Positions 25,072 through 34,139 of a stretch of DNA of 64,000 nucleotides are shown one piece after another. Location of the stretch: the NCBI RefSeq assembly GCF_014199335.1, contig NZ_JACIJI010000003.1:186001-250000 (forward strand), written 5' to 3'. The stretch comes from Stakelama sediminis (lineage in GTDB: Bacteria > Pseudomonadota > Alphaproteobacteria > Sphingomonadales > Sphingomonadaceae). A program made the translations under genes and the position numbers. The stretch's first letter is position 1, and each line of letters begins with the position of its first letter. Under the pieces are notes generated by a model. The model was not told the origin of the DNA. It saw nothing but the letters and a program-made list of their open reading frames with translations, and made no database searches.

Positions 25072-26007
25072 TTATATCGTGCTGGGTTCAAGTTCCGATT
25101 CGGCCGTCTCGTCAGCAGCGTCAGGTTCGATCGCGAGCAGTACCGAGGCGGCAAGCGCCAGCAACAAGCCGACGACCTTCAACATTCCCGGCATCACGCC
25201 CAGCGCGATCAGGGAGATGATCGCGGTGGCAAGCGGGGCACCGGCGTTGCTGAGCGGTGCAACGATGATCGCCTTTCCGTATCGAAATGCGAATACGAGG
25301 GTTAGCGCACCGATGGCGTTAAGTACCTGAATTCCGGCAGCGAGGGCGGGGCCGTCCCAGCCCCAGTTGATCGGTTGCGACCGGTCGGTCAGCACCCAGG
25401 CGACCGGGACCAGCAGCAGTCCGGCGATCATCATGTAGAAGAAGATGCCTTCCGCCGACATATAGTTGTTGGCCGACTTCATGAAATAGGCCTGCACTCC
25501 CCAGCACAGCATCACGATCAATGCGAGGAAGAACCATATCGCTCCGCTCGTCGAACCTCCGTCCGCCGGAGAATAGTTGAAGATGGGCAGGGCGATCAGC
25601 GCCAGCACGATACCGACGATGCCCAGCTTTCCGGTACGCTCCCCCAGAAAGGCGAAGGACATGACAATCGTCACCAGCGGCGACAGCGATATGATCGGAA
25701 AGATCAGATAGGCGGGCCCCCGCGTGACGGCGTAAAACAGCACCATCTGCCCCCCCGCGCCGAGCAGCCCGACCGCCATGCCGTATGCGATCGCGCGTGG
25801 GCTGCGGTCCAGTCTGCCGCCGCCGATGCGCAGAGCAATAAATGCCGGTGGAATCATCGTCAGCGCCCAGACGCAGTACACCAGCGTTTCGGGGAAACCA
25901 TGTTCGGGCGACAGGCTGGAGAACGCGCCCCAGAATCCCCACAGCACGACGGTAATCAGGGCATTGAGCAGCCACGCCCGCCCGGAAGGTGATGGAACAG
26001 CGTTCAT
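25072..26007 (-). CDS. EamA/DMT-superfamily transporter, candidate sugar permease
   Basis: 311 residues with ten hydrophobic segments in two EamA repeats. The protein is inner-membrane. EamA/DMT carriers include the rhamnose permease RhaT. Its start overlaps the stop of the upstream GH36-like gene by ATGA, and it lies within the amino-sugar region, so import of the hydrolysis product is the natural guess. No other dedicated permease is visible in this half of the region. The C-terminal tail is acidic (EPDAADETAESELEPS). Confidence 0.85.
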   Translation of the reverse strand: MNAVPSPSGRAWLLNALITVVLWGFWGAFSSLSPEHGFPETLVYCVWALTMIPPAFIALRIGGGRLDRSPRAIAYGMAVGLLGAGGQMVLFYAVTRGPAYLIFPIISLSPLVTIVMSFAFLGERTGKLGIVGIVLALIALPIFNYSPADGGSTSGAIWFFLALIVMLCWGVQAYFMKSANNYMSAEGIFFYMMIAGLLLVPVAWVLTDRSQPINWGWDGPALAAGIQVLNAIGALTLVFAFRYGKAIIVAPLSNAGAPLATAIISLIALGVMPGMLKVVGLLLALAASVLLAIEPDAADETAESELEPSTI

Positions 26008-28112
26008 GCCGCCCCTCCTGCAGGCATGGCTTCGATCATGACGGCATGGGTGAAGGTCAGATGGACCGTATTACGGCCGGCAGTCACCGTACCTAGTTGC
26101 TCGCCGGTGAAGCTGTTGGTCAGCCTGTACGTGCCTTTCCCCAGTCCTCTCAGTTCGACCGGCCCGTCCCATTTTTTGGCATAAAAGGCATAGTGCATTG
26201 CGCCACCGGCGGCGACGGCATGCCCTTCCGGTTTGTCAAAGCCGATATCGTAGAGTTCTCCGCGATATTGCCCCCTGGCAAGCATGTTCTTGCGGTAGAG
26301 CTCGATCCACTTTCGCCAGAGCTTTTCTTTTTCCGGCGTCAGTACGAAGCCGCCGGGCGGCAGCTTGTCTGTCGGCTTGTCGGTATCTTTGGGCCAGGTA
26401 AATTTGGTCGCCGGAATCGCCCCGATGCCATAGGTCGAGGCGAAATCGTCGCCGCCATCGCTCAGTTCGACATGATCGCCGGTATAGGGTGCCGACGCCC
26501 CCATCATCGCCTTGAACGTCTTGCCCTTCAGACGGACCTGCCAGGACGATTCCGGATCGGAAGCCGGTGTATTGTTGATCGCCGGAATATTGAAAAAGGC
26601 GAAAGAGTCGCCGCACGGGCAAATCTCGACATTGGCGTCGGGGTTGATCGCAATCGCCGTGTCGTAAATCGCCTTCCAGAAATCCTGCAGCTTTTCCACC
26701 GACTCCTCAGGCCGGGCATGGTTATGCGCCGGATTGAAACAGGGCGCGACACCGTTCAGATCCTGTCCGTCGAGCTTGAGGCCCTCAAAGCCCCAGTCGC
26801 CGATGATTCGCTGCACAACCTTTTTGAAATAATCGACCGTCGGCGCATATGCCGGGCACAGCGTAAAACTATTCCACCAGGTGACATTCTGCGCGGCCCC
26901 GCTGGCGTCCAGCAACAACATATCACGATGATCGCGCATCAGGTCACTGTCGGGTGCTGCAGAAAGCGGTGAAACCCAGAGTTTAGGCCGCATTTTCGAT
27001 GCCTTGATCCGGTCGGCAAACGCCTTCATCCCGGCATTGCCGTCGGGAAATTTCGCGGTATCGGCTACCCAGTCGCCAACCGCCTTTTGCCAGCCGTCGT
27101 CGAGCACCGCCCAGTCGCACCCGACCGCCTTCGCCTTGTCGAGCGTTCCATAAACCTGATCGAGCGTAAAATTACGCTCATATCCCCAGGCGCACCAGAT
27201 CGGTTCATAGCTTGATTCAGGCACCGGCGGCGCGACAAGCCCCCGCTCGGCCATGATCTGCCGATAGGTATCGAGCGGGACGAAATGATCGCCGCGATGC
27301 GCCATGATAAAGGTTTCCGGCAAGCGCGTTGTTTCGCCGGGGTCGAGCAGGATCGGCCGGTCGCCCTCCAGCGCGATACGCGTCCCACCTGGCTGCGATG
27401 CGACCGGAAGCGCGATCAGCTTCGGAACCGTTTCAACATGGCCGACGGCCAGCCCGACATCGGGGCGCCATACCACCGAAACCGGTGTCCCGCTGCCATA
27501 ATCCGATCCGTTCATGCCCATATAGTTGCGCTGCTGGAAGTCCGCCGTGACCGGCTGAACCCAGTCCCGGCGATCCGGGTGCGACGATCCGGCAAAGGTC
27601 CATGCCCCTGCGGGATGCGCGAGCAGTTTATGCGCAGCGGACCACCACGCCGCGATGACCAGCGGGGACGTACCGACATTGCGATAGCGTACCGTCATCG
27701 TCGCGGCACCGGGAAAGTCGTCGCGAAATACGATATCCAGGGTTTTTTCCAACCGGCCGTCGGCTACGCCGCGCAACCGGCATCGTTTGCCCTTGTGACC
27801 TCCCTTGAGCGGAGCAATCGAATGGTCGAGCAGCAGGAAACGGTCGAGAACCGCACCGTCTTCCAGCCGCACGCCCTCCCCTGCCTCCAGCACGGAAATC
27901 GGCGTGCCGTCGCGATGCACGGTTGAATATAACGCACCGTCGAACGCGATCGCCAGCACACCATCTGTCGCCGTTACCAGCGGTTTTTGCGAAGCCCATA
28001 CGCGCCGCGGCGCGGCGGTTCCCACAATTGTTGCCGCCGATCCCGCCAGCAACGCGGACAAGGTGGTCCGCCGCGTATATCCGTTGCCATCCATATCGAA
28101 TTCCATGCTCAT
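26004..28112 (-). CDS. GH36-like alpha-galactosidase/alpha-N-acetylgalactosaminidase, exported
   Basis: 702 residues from the ATG 12 nt after GGAGGT; a TTG ten codons upstream is possible but puts that site inside the gene. The N-terminus (YTRRTTLSALLAGSAATIVG) looks like a Tat signal with cleavage near VWA-SQ. The N-terminal beta domain (about 45-270) is followed by the barrel: WAVLDDGWQ, PKLWVSPL, nucleophile candidate D448 in LKLDGQDL, and VEICPCGDSFAFF. This layout matches the GH36/raffinose-synthase-like group. It is co-translated with an EamA transporter. Neighbouring amino-sugar genes suggest alpha-linked GalNAc or galactose as substrate. Confidence 0.82.
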   Translation of the reverse strand: MSMEFDMDGNGYTRRTTLSALLAGSAATIVGTAAPRRVWASQKPLVTATDGVLAIAFDGALYSTVHRDGTPISVLEAGEGVRLEDGAVLDRFLLLDHSIAPLKGGHKGKRCRLRGVADGRLEKTLDIVFRDDFPGAATMTVRYRNVGTSPLVIAAWWSAAHKLLAHPAGAWTFAGSSHPDRRDWVQPVTADFQQRNYMGMNGSDYGSGTPVSVVWRPDVGLAVGHVETVPKLIALPVASQPGGTRIALEGDRPILLDPGETTRLPETFIMAHRGDHFVPLDTYRQIMAERGLVAPPVPESSYEPIWCAWGYERNFTLDQVYGTLDKAKAVGCDWAVLDDGWQKAVGDWVADTAKFPDGNAGMKAFADRIKASKMRPKLWVSPLSAAPDSDLMRDHRDMLLLDASGAAQNVTWWNSFTLCPAYAPTVDYFKKVVQRIIGDWGFEGLKLDGQDLNGVAPCFNPAHNHARPEESVEKLQDFWKAIYDTAIAINPDANVEICPCGDSFAFFNIPAINNTPASDPESSWQVRLKGKTFKAMMGASAPYTGDHVELSDGGDDFASTYGIGAIPATKFTWPKDTDKPTDKLPPGGFVLTPEKEKLWRKWIELYRKNMLARGQYRGELYDIGFDKPEGHAVAAGGAMHYAFYAKKWDGPVELRGLGKGTYRLTNSFTGEQLGTVTAGRNTVHLTFTHAVMIEAMPAGGAA

Positions 28113-28166
28113 CGGCGCCTTCGCACCTCCATCATTCGGCAACCAGATGCTTGCACAGACGCGTAA

Positions 28167-28189
28167 GTGAAATCAAACGAAAACAATTT
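28167..28189 (-). promoter_or_regulatory. AgaR-like box upstream of the GH36-like gene
   Basis: Minus strand reads TTGTTTTCGTTTGATTTCAC, sharing CGTTT-ATTTC with the box upstream of the gatZ-type gene. It stands about 55 bp upstream of the GH36-like ATG. Confidence 0.55.
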
Positions 28190-28400
28190 CCCAGAGAAGC
28201 TTTATTTCGGACAGGCGCTCAAATCAGTCCGGCTCAGCAGCGGATAAACCCCTCAATAATTTCTATAATCATATGTAATATAACAACATTCTATCAAGCA
28301 CCTTACGAATCAGGCGTATAGTTGCGTGGACTGCAACAAGACAATCGGCGTCACAACCCTGCAAAAAAGGGGTTGCTTCAATGCAAAAGAAAATACACAT

Positions 28401-28418
28401 TGAAAGAAAGTGAAATTT
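28401..28418 (-). promoter_or_regulatory. AgaR-like TTTC-repeat box upstream of the second TonB receptor
   Basis: Minus strand reads AAATTTCACTTTCTTTCA, three TTTC units at 6-nt spacing. It is 26 bp upstream of the receptor ATG, a position suited to repression. The match to the other boxes is weaker. It also contains GTGAAATTT (plus strand 28410-28418), shared with the RpiR module. Confidence 0.4.
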
Positions 28419-28443
28419 AATTACGGGATTTATAGGGGGACAT

Positions 28444-31374
28444 ATGGCCTTTCGCACGTATCGCACGACCACCAGTATGTTAGCCGTCGCTCTGGCCATG
28501 ACCTCCACCGTCGCGATGGCGCAAACCCAGCAGAGTCAGCCCGCAAAATCGTCAGACACACAACCTACGGGCACGTCCGATACCGCCCTCGCCGATCAGG
28601 CAAGCAAGGATATCGTGATCGTCGGCATTCGGGGCAGTCTGGACAAATCGGTTCAGGTCAAACGCGATGCCGCAGTTGTGCTCGATTCGGTCAATGCAAC
28701 CGAACTTGGCCGCTTCCCGGACAGCGACGTAGCCGACTCGCTGCAGCACATCACCGGCATCACCATCAACCGCACCACCGGCGGTGAAGGCCAGTATGTC
28801 AGCGTCCGCGGGCTGGGCTCACAATATAATATCACCACTCTGAACGGCCGGATCCTCGCGACCGACGATGACGGACGCGACTTTGCTTTCGATATCTTGC
28901 CTGCGGATGTGATTTCAGGCGCTGACGTACTCAAATCGCCCCAGGCTTCTGCGGTTGAAGGCAGCATCGGCGGCACGGTCAATCTGCGTTCCGCCCGCCC
29001 CTTCGACCATCCCGGTTTCCACATGGCGTTGCGCGCCGAGGGCAATTACAATGACATGTCCGAATATGGCGGCTTCAAGGTTTCGGGCTTTGTCAGCAAG
29101 ACCAATGCGGCGGAAACGCTCGGCCTGCTCGTTGGGGTCGTTTATTCGGACGAGAAATTCCGTACCGACGCCCTGAACTATTCGACATGGGATCCCGACA
29201 ATCCCGGCGTATGGCCGCCTGCACCGACCGACTCTTCCGACCCGCCCGCCAATGCGCAAGCGGTAAACGGTCTTTGCTGCATTCAGTTCGGCTCGGTCGT
29301 GGATCGTAAAAAGCGATTTGCGGTTACCAGTACGCTGGAATGGAAACCCACCGATACGCTGCATGTGACGGTCGACGGGATGTACACCAAGCTCACCGAT
29401 CCGCAGGTTGCGTATAACCAGTCCTATTATCCCGACTTCACCTATGACGCCAACGGCCTGCCCGAATGGTCCGACGTGACGGTGAAGAACGGATTCATTA
29501 CCCAGTTCACCGCTAATAATTTCGATCCGGAAATCGTGAATCAGACCATTCACCGGGTCGTCGACACTTATCTGGTCGGCCTCAATGCCGACTGGGAGGC
29601 AAGTTCGAACCTGACGCTGCGCACCGACATCTATCGCTCGCACGCCAACCGCCCGGAAGGCGGCACCGATACCTTCCTGACGGCCGGGCTGGTGTCCCCG
29701 ACACCCTATAACCAGAATATCATGCACTTTTCGGCCAATCCCAACGAAATGCCGAATATCAGCGTCACGTTGCCGGACGGCACCGATTACGCCACGGCAT
29801 TGGCATCAGGACAGCTCGACAATCAGAGTCTGTGGAGCACGCACTATGACGGCCTGTCGGGCGACACGATCACCGACACCGTGACGGGGGCAAAACTCGA
29901 TGCCACCTACAGTGTCGATAACAGCTTCCTGAAACATATCGACGCCGGCTTCAGCTATCAGAAACGCTCCAAGTCCCGGCGGGATATCAGCAATGACTGG
30001 ACGAACGGATCGAACCAGTACAGCACGCTGTACAACACCATGCCCGGCCAGCCGGGACCGATTACCTTTGCCACCATGGGGCAGAACGTAATCTCGACGT
30101 TCAACTTCCCCAACTATTTCGCAGGCGCCGGCGGCAGTTTCCCGACCACGCAGGTACTCATCAATGCTCAGGCGCTTCTCGATGGCCTGAAATCGCTCGA
30201 CGGTACGCCGAACTATACCTCCGGCGAGGGCGTCTATAACTTTGCGGACACCCTGCCGCAGTTCAATCCGACCAATTCCTATGCCGTGACCGAAGAAACG
30301 TTTGCCGGCTATATCGAGGCGAGTTTTGGCGGACCGCACTGGAGCGGCAATATCGGCGTACGGCTGGTACACACCAACACCACCGCCAAAACGGCCGTCA
30401 ACAAGATCATTTCGGTGACCGTGGCCGATACCGCCAACCCGACCAGCGCCGGGATCACCGAATATTCGGATGCCACCCCGCTGGTTGCACATGGCAATTA
30501 TACCATCCCCCTGCCGGCGGCGAATGTGAATTTCGGCCTGACCGATAATCTGCATCTGCGGCTTGCCGTCGCGCAGACCATGGCCCGGCCCAACCTCAAT
30601 CAGTTTGCACCGACCGAAACCGACGACACCAGTGACCAGAATTATGTCGTCTATTATGACGGCAATGCCGATCTGAAACCGATCAAGGCATGGCAAGCCG
30701 ATGCTTCACTGGAATGGTATTATCACCGTAACGACATGGTTTCCGTCGCCATATTCGGAAAGAAACTGCGCGGCGATATCACCACGATCGAACGCAACAA
30801 TGTTGATATCGGTGCAGTCGGCTGTTTTAACGGCAATCCCTGCCAGCCCCTGCTGTTCAGCGTTGTCGAACCGATCAACGGCGACACGTCCAAAATCTAC
30901 GGCATCGAACTGAGCTGGCAACATATGCTGAACAACGGATTCGGTATCCGTGCCCAGTTCACCCACACCTGGAGCCACGCATCCGTCGACGGTGTAGATG
31001 TCGGAAGCGTCGCAGGCGTTTCCCCGACCACTTTCTCGATCAATCCCTTTTATGAACACGGGCCGGTGTCGCTCAGTGTTTCCTGGGACCATTCCAGCTC
31101 CTTCACCTATTCCAACTACACGGAGATCGATGGCGTCCCGGCAATCGCCAAGGCATATGACTGGGTCACGGCGACGGCATCCTATGACATCACCAAACGC
31201 ATCAAGGTCTATGTCGAAGGACGGAACCTGACCAATTCGATCGTGCGCACCTATCTGAACGGCGACCCCAATATTATCTGGGCCTCGGGTGCCGTGGGTA
31301 CCAGCAGCAGCGTCGGGGCGGGATATACCGCTTATGGCCGGACCTATACGGCGGGCATCCGTTTCGGATTCTGA
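28444..31374 (+). CDS. TonB-dependent receptor, sphingomonad carbohydrate type (second)
   Basis: 976 residues, outer membrane. The signal peptide ends near residue 26 (STVAMA-QT). The plug (about 55-200) includes DIVIVGIRGSLDKS, LGRFPDSDVADSLQHITG and VSVRGLGSQYNITTLNG; the barrel ends GIRFGF with a C-terminal Phe. The ATG has GGGGGA immediately upstream. The gene is divergent from the GH36-like/EamA operon and convergent with the AgaR-type regulator. It most likely takes up the glycan or oligosaccharide that the two exported hydrolases process. Confidence 0.94.
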   Translation: MAFRTYRTTTSMLAVALAMTSTVAMAQTQQSQPAKSSDTQPTGTSDTALADQASKDIVIVGIRGSLDKSVQVKRDAAVVLDSVNATELGRFPDSDVADSLQHITGITINRTTGGEGQYVSVRGLGSQYNITTLNGRILATDDDGRDFAFDILPADVISGADVLKSPQASAVEGSIGGTVNLRSARPFDHPGFHMALRAEGNYNDMSEYGGFKVSGFVSKTNAAETLGLLVGVVYSDEKFRTDALNYSTWDPDNPGVWPPAPTDSSDPPANAQAVNGLCCIQFGSVVDRKKRFAVTSTLEWKPTDTLHVTVDGMYTKLTDPQVAYNQSYYPDFTYDANGLPEWSDVTVKNGFITQFTANNFDPEIVNQTIHRVVDTYLVGLNADWEASSNLTLRTDIYRSHANRPEGGTDTFLTAGLVSPTPYNQNIMHFSANPNEMPNISVTLPDGTDYATALASGQLDNQSLWSTHYDGLSGDTITDTVTGAKLDATYSVDNSFLKHIDAGFSYQKRSKSRRDISNDWTNGSNQYSTLYNTMPGQPGPITFATMGQNVISTFNFPNYFAGAGGSFPTTQVLINAQALLDGLKSLDGTPNYTSGEGVYNFADTLPQFNPTNSYAVTEETFAGYIEASFGGPHWSGNIGVRLVHTNTTAKTAVNKIISVTVADTANPTSAGITEYSDATPLVAHGNYTIPLPAANVNFGLTDNLHLRLAVAQTMARPNLNQFAPTETDDTSDQNYVVYYDGNADLKPIKAWQADASLEWYYHRNDMVSVAIFGKKLRGDITTIERNNVDIGAVGCFNGNPCQPLLFSVVEPINGDTSKIYGIELSWQHMLNNGFGIRAQFTHTWSHASVDGVDVGSVAGVSPTTFSINPFYEHGPVSLSVSWDHSSSFTYSNYTEIDGVPAIAKAYDWVTATASYDITKRIKVYVEGRNLTNSIVRTYLNGDPNIIWASGAVGTSSSVGAGYTAYGRTYTAGIRFGF

Positions 31375-31387
31375 CGCCCCCGAAGAA

Positions 31388-31420
31388 CTGCCGCTCCCGA
31401 TCGTCCGCCGGGAGCGGCAG
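31388..31420. terminator. Strong hairpin between convergent receptor and AgaR-type genes
   Basis: Perfect 11-bp stem (CTGCCGCTCCC / GGGAGCGGCAG) with an 11-base loop, 14 bp after the receptor stop. No T-run follows, so it may stabilise the mRNA 3' end or work as a Rho-assisted terminator. A second small hairpin (CTAGGG-N6-CCCTAG, 31434-31451) lies closer to the regulator gene. Confidence 0.55.
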
Positions 31421-31476
31421 TCCGATAAACTGACTAGGGTCATGGCCCTAGGAAAACTTGGGAAAACCCCTGCTTC

Positions 31477-32259
31477 TCAGGCGATACGAATGTCGCACCC
31501 CTGTTTACGTGCCTGATCCAGACTCTCTTCGGGCGCCTGGGTATCGGTGATCAGGACGTCGATCTCATCCATGCCCATGATACGGTGCAGACAGGTGCGG
31601 CCGAACTTGCTGCCGTCGGTTACGGCGATGACCTGACGGGCGGCACGCACCATCTTTCGATTGAGCATCGCTTCCGCTTCAAAATGTGTGGTGACACCGC
31701 GCTGAAGGTCGATTCCATCCACCCCCAGAAACAGCCGGTCGACCTGAAGGCTATCAAGCGCATCTTCGGTCTGCCCCCCATAAAAGGCCATATTCTTCCG
31801 CCGCAAACGACCACCCAGCAGGACGATCTCGATATGCTGCTTCTTCATCAGTTGTGAAAGAATACCCGCGTCATTGGTCAGGGCGATGATGTCCGGCTCA
31901 TCCGGCAGGAACGGCACGATCTGAGCTGTGGTAGTCCCGGAATCGAGAATGATCGCATCGCCGGGCTGTACCATGGAAGCGGCAAGACGACCGATCCGTT
32001 CCTTTTCGGACATGTGCAGCCCACGCTTCTTGTCGACAGGCGCCTCTTCGACGACGCCGATCACATCAGCGGCAACCGCACCGCCATAGCAGCGAACCGA
32101 AATCCCCTTTTCCGCCAGAAATGCCAGATCCTTGCGGATCGTCTGCGTCGAAACACCGAATTGCTCCGACAGGGAGAGCACCTGCACACTCCCCTGATCG
32201 TGCAGCATCGCGATGATCTTCTGCCGCCTGTTGCTCGTATCCCGCATCTGTCCGGTCAT
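31477..32259 (-). CDS. agaR: DeoR-family transcriptional regulator, AgaR-like
   Basis: 260 residues from MTGQMRDTSNRR; other in-frame starts at 32298 and 32247 are possible. The DeoR helix-turn-helix is at about 15-70 (SEQFGVSTQTIRKDLAFL), and the sugar-phosphate-sensing domain has DSGTTTAQIVPFLP, TNDAGILSQL and LLGGRLRR. AgaR proteins repress GalNAc/galactosamine genes and respond to a phosphorylated amino sugar. AgaR-like boxes stand before this gene, the gatZ-type operon, the GH36-like gene and the second receptor, which supports the name. Confidence is lower for the exact effector. Confidence 0.85.
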   Translation of the reverse strand: MTGQMRDTSNRRQKIIAMLHDQGSVQVLSLSEQFGVSTQTIRKDLAFLAEKGISVRCYGGAVAADVIGVVEEAPVDKKRGLHMSEKERIGRLAASMVQPGDAIILDSGTTTAQIVPFLPDEPDIIALTNDAGILSQLMKKQHIEIVLLGGRLRRKNMAFYGGQTEDALDSLQVDRLFLGVDGIDLQRGVTTHFEAEAMLNRKMVRAARQVIAVTDGSKFGRTCLHRIMGMDEIDVLITDTQAPEESLDQARKQGCDIRIA

Positions 32260-32308
32260 AGGGTGCTGCTTAGCGCAGAAGCCGTTGATGCTCCACAAAT
32301 TATATCGG

Positions 32309-32330
32309 TATCATTTTCATTTTGTTGGAA
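32309..32330 (-). promoter_or_regulatory. AgaR-like box upstream of the regulator gene (autoregulation)
   Basis: Plus strand reads TCATTTTCATTTTGTTGGAA, again repeated TTTC/TTTG units (TTTTCATTTTGTT). It lies about 50 bp before the chosen start of the DeoR-type regulator, suggesting autoregulation. Confidence 0.5.
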
Positions 32331-32339
32331 CCGAAACTT

Positions 32340-32525
32340 CTTACAATTTACGTCTCACGCCTGCCCCCGTCATCCGGAAGGCTGCCCTTGCAAGGGTTCG
32401 GTCGCGTAGCTGGGGCGCAAGGTTCCGCCGGTGCTCCAGACAATTTACGGTACAGTTGCAATGAGGGAATGCGCGGCAATGCGTCAGCGTTGGCCCGCAC
32501 GCGTCCTCTTCGACAGGCTGTACGT
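32340..32525. other. Intergenic stretch without recognised gene
   Basis: Between the regulator promoter and the 3' end of the DsbA-family gene. Short frames exist but none has a ribosome site and protein-like composition together. No hairpin with a T-run was found. Confidence 0.35.
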
Positions 32526-33242
32526 TCAGGATTGCGGCGCGTTGCCGTCCGGATACTTGCGGGTCAGCGCGACCGCTTTGGTCAGTTGCTCATAATTCAT
32601 CGCACCGGGCACCAGATACGGTCCGATCAGCAGCGCCGGGGTGCCGGTCAGGCCCATCATCATCGCCTCCTGCCGCGTGGAATCGAGCAGCGCGTCGATT
32701 TCCTTCGCATGCACCTTCAGATCGCGTTGCAGCCGCGCCCAGTTGACGCCTGCCTTGTCGGCGGCCTGACGAATCTTTTTCGAATTGAGCTTGCCCGGAA
32801 CAGTCATAAGCGCAGCATGAAAGGCCGCATGTTTGCCCTGCCAGTTGGATGCGATCGCCGCGTGGGCCGCCTCCACCGAAGCATCGCCGAAAATCGGCAG
32901 GTCGCGATAGACGATACGTACCTTTTTGTCGCTGGCACGCAGCTTTGCCAGCGCCGGATACATTTTCCGGCAATAAGGGCATTGATAATCGAAATATTCG
33001 ACAATCGTGACGTCATAGCCTTTCGGCGCATATTTGGGCGCTAGAGGGTTATCGGTAATCCGTTTGCGAGCCGCAGCCGCTTTTGCCGCATTAGCAGCCG
33101 TCTGTGCGGCATTATTCGTGGCGGACTGACCGGCCGGCGAGTCGGCACAGGCCGTTTGGGTCAGCAGGAGCGGCACCAGCAGCAGGGCGAACAGCAATGT
33201 CAGGCGCGAACCCGAAAATAATGGCAGAGAAAAATGCTTCAT
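32526..33242 (-). CDS. DsbA-family thiol:disulfide oxidoreductase
   Basis: 238 residues. An N-terminal hydrophobic signal (SRLTLLFALLLVPLLL) and a following Cys (QTAC, C32) allow either cleavage or lipid attachment; the lipobox is imperfect. A low-complexity Ala/Asn linker precedes the thioredoxin-like domain. The redox motif is CPYC (C88, C91) and the cis-proline loop reads GLTGTPALLIG. It should oxidise or isomerise disulfides in periplasmic proteins. Its ATG overlaps the stop of the TlpA-like gene, so the two act as a pair. Confidence 0.9.
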   Translation of the reverse strand: MKHFSLPLFSGSRLTLLFALLLVPLLLTQTACADSPAGQSATNNAAQTAANAAKAAAARKRITDNPLAPKYAPKGYDVTIVEYFDYQCPYCRKMYPALAKLRASDKKVRIVYRDLPIFGDASVEAAHAAIASNWQGKHAAFHAALMTVPGKLNSKKIRQAADKAGVNWARLQRDLKVHAKEIDALLDSTRQEAMMMGLTGTPALLIGPYLVPGAMNYEQLTKAVALTRKYPDGNAPQS

Positions 33243-34045
33243 GAAGACTCCTTGAGCAAAGCCGCCGTCCCGGCCTGAAGCGCAGCGCGGGAAATCTCCC
33301 CCATATGGCGCTTCACGATCATGCCGTCGGCGTTGATGAACACGGTGGTTGGGAATGCCTGCGCGTGCAGAGCGCTGCTCGTCGCGCCCCGTTCGTCGAT
33401 CAGGACATGGCTGTTGTCGATGCCGTTTTCGGTCAGGAAAGTTCGTACTTTTTCGGGCAACTCGCCCTGATCGATCAGCAGGATCGGTACTGCGGAAGTT
33501 TTTGCCTCGTGCGCAAGCATGGGCAGTTCACGGCGACAGGGCGGACACCAGGTCGCCCAGAGATTGAGGATCACCGGTTTACCGTGCAGCGTCTTGAGAT
33601 CGACGGTGCCACCGCTCAGCCGCGTCAGTGCGGGTATGGCGGGAAGCGGCTCGGCGGCGGGGCGCAGTTGCGGTGCTATCCCGACCCATAGCAACGCGAC
33701 GACCACCAGACCGGCCGCGGCACCGCCACCGACCCGGTTCAGCCCGAGCATCAGAACCAGCACCGCCGCCGCCGCGATCAGACCCGGAATAAGCGCGAAT
33801 CCACCCTGCCAAACGGCAAAGACCGACAGCCAGTCAGCCGAGAAAGCCTGATAATATTGAACGACATAGCCGATACGCGCGACCGCCAGCCCGACCAGCA
33901 ACGCTGCCCATGCCGCCGGTCGGCTGTTGCGGCCCGCTCGCTTCCCGACCACAACGACCAGAGTGACGAACAGCCACAGGACGACAAGCGCGACCAGACG
34001 GTCGAGTGCGAATGCAAAGGGGCCGATATGCAGGACGCCGGACAT
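33239..34045 (-). CDS. TlpA-like membrane-anchored thioredoxin with N-terminal membrane domain
   Basis: 268 residues. About four membrane segments fill residues 10-125, including an ARIGYVVQYY turn reminiscent of the prolipoprotein diacylglyceryl transferase fold, and a periplasmic TlpA-type thioredoxin domain covers about 135-265 with the CPPC site (C167, C170; NLWATWCPPC) and FPTTVFI cis-proline region. It probably supplies reducing power or partners the DsbA-type protein. First gene of the operon, divergent from the two-component genes, with a PmrA-box-like repeat between. Confidence 0.88.
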   Translation of the reverse strand: MSGVLHIGPFAFALDRLVALVVLWLFVTLVVVVGKRAGRNSRPAAWAALLVGLAVARIGYVVQYYQAFSADWLSVFAVWQGGFALIPGLIAAAAVLVLMLGLNRVGGGAAAGLVVVALLWVGIAPQLRPAAEPLPAIPALTRLSGGTVDLKTLHGKPVILNLWATWCPPCRRELPMLAHEAKTSAVPILLIDQGELPEKVRTFLTENGIDNSHVLIDERGATSSALHAQAFPTTVFINADGMIVKRHMGEISRAALQAGTAALLKESS

Positions 34046-34068
34046 TGATAGTGCCTTTCTCTGTCTGG

Positions 34069-34095
34069 CTTAAGGGCAGCTTAGCCGTGCTTAAG
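34069..34095. promoter_or_regulatory. PmrA/QseB-box-like direct repeat
   Basis: CTTAAG-N5-CTTAGC-N4-CTTAAG: three CTTA(A)G units spaced 10-11 bp, the spacing used by OmpR-family dimers and the sequence type of PmrA boxes (YTTAAK-N5-YTTAAK). It sits in the 94-bp gap between the TlpA-DsbA operon and the QseB/PmrA-like regulator gene, so control of both is likely. Confidence 0.6.
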
Positions 34096-34139
34096 CCGGG
34101 AATAAGGAGCCGCCGTCATCCACGGAAACGGAGGCGGTC

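Larger units (their letters stand above)
28113..28443. other. AT-rich divergent promoter region of the GH36-like gene and the second TonB receptor
   Basis: About 330 bp without a convincing gene. It holds two AgaR-like boxes near its two ends, AT-rich promoter-like sequence at 28255-28300, and a GGGGGA ribosome site directly before the receptor ATG. The arrangement indicates shared control of the two divergent genes. Confidence 0.55.

Noticed and set aside
28269-28508. A 79-codon minus-strand frame in the receptor promoter region
   Set aside because: It runs into the start of the TonB receptor gene, lacks a ribosome site and overlaps the probable regulatory boxes.
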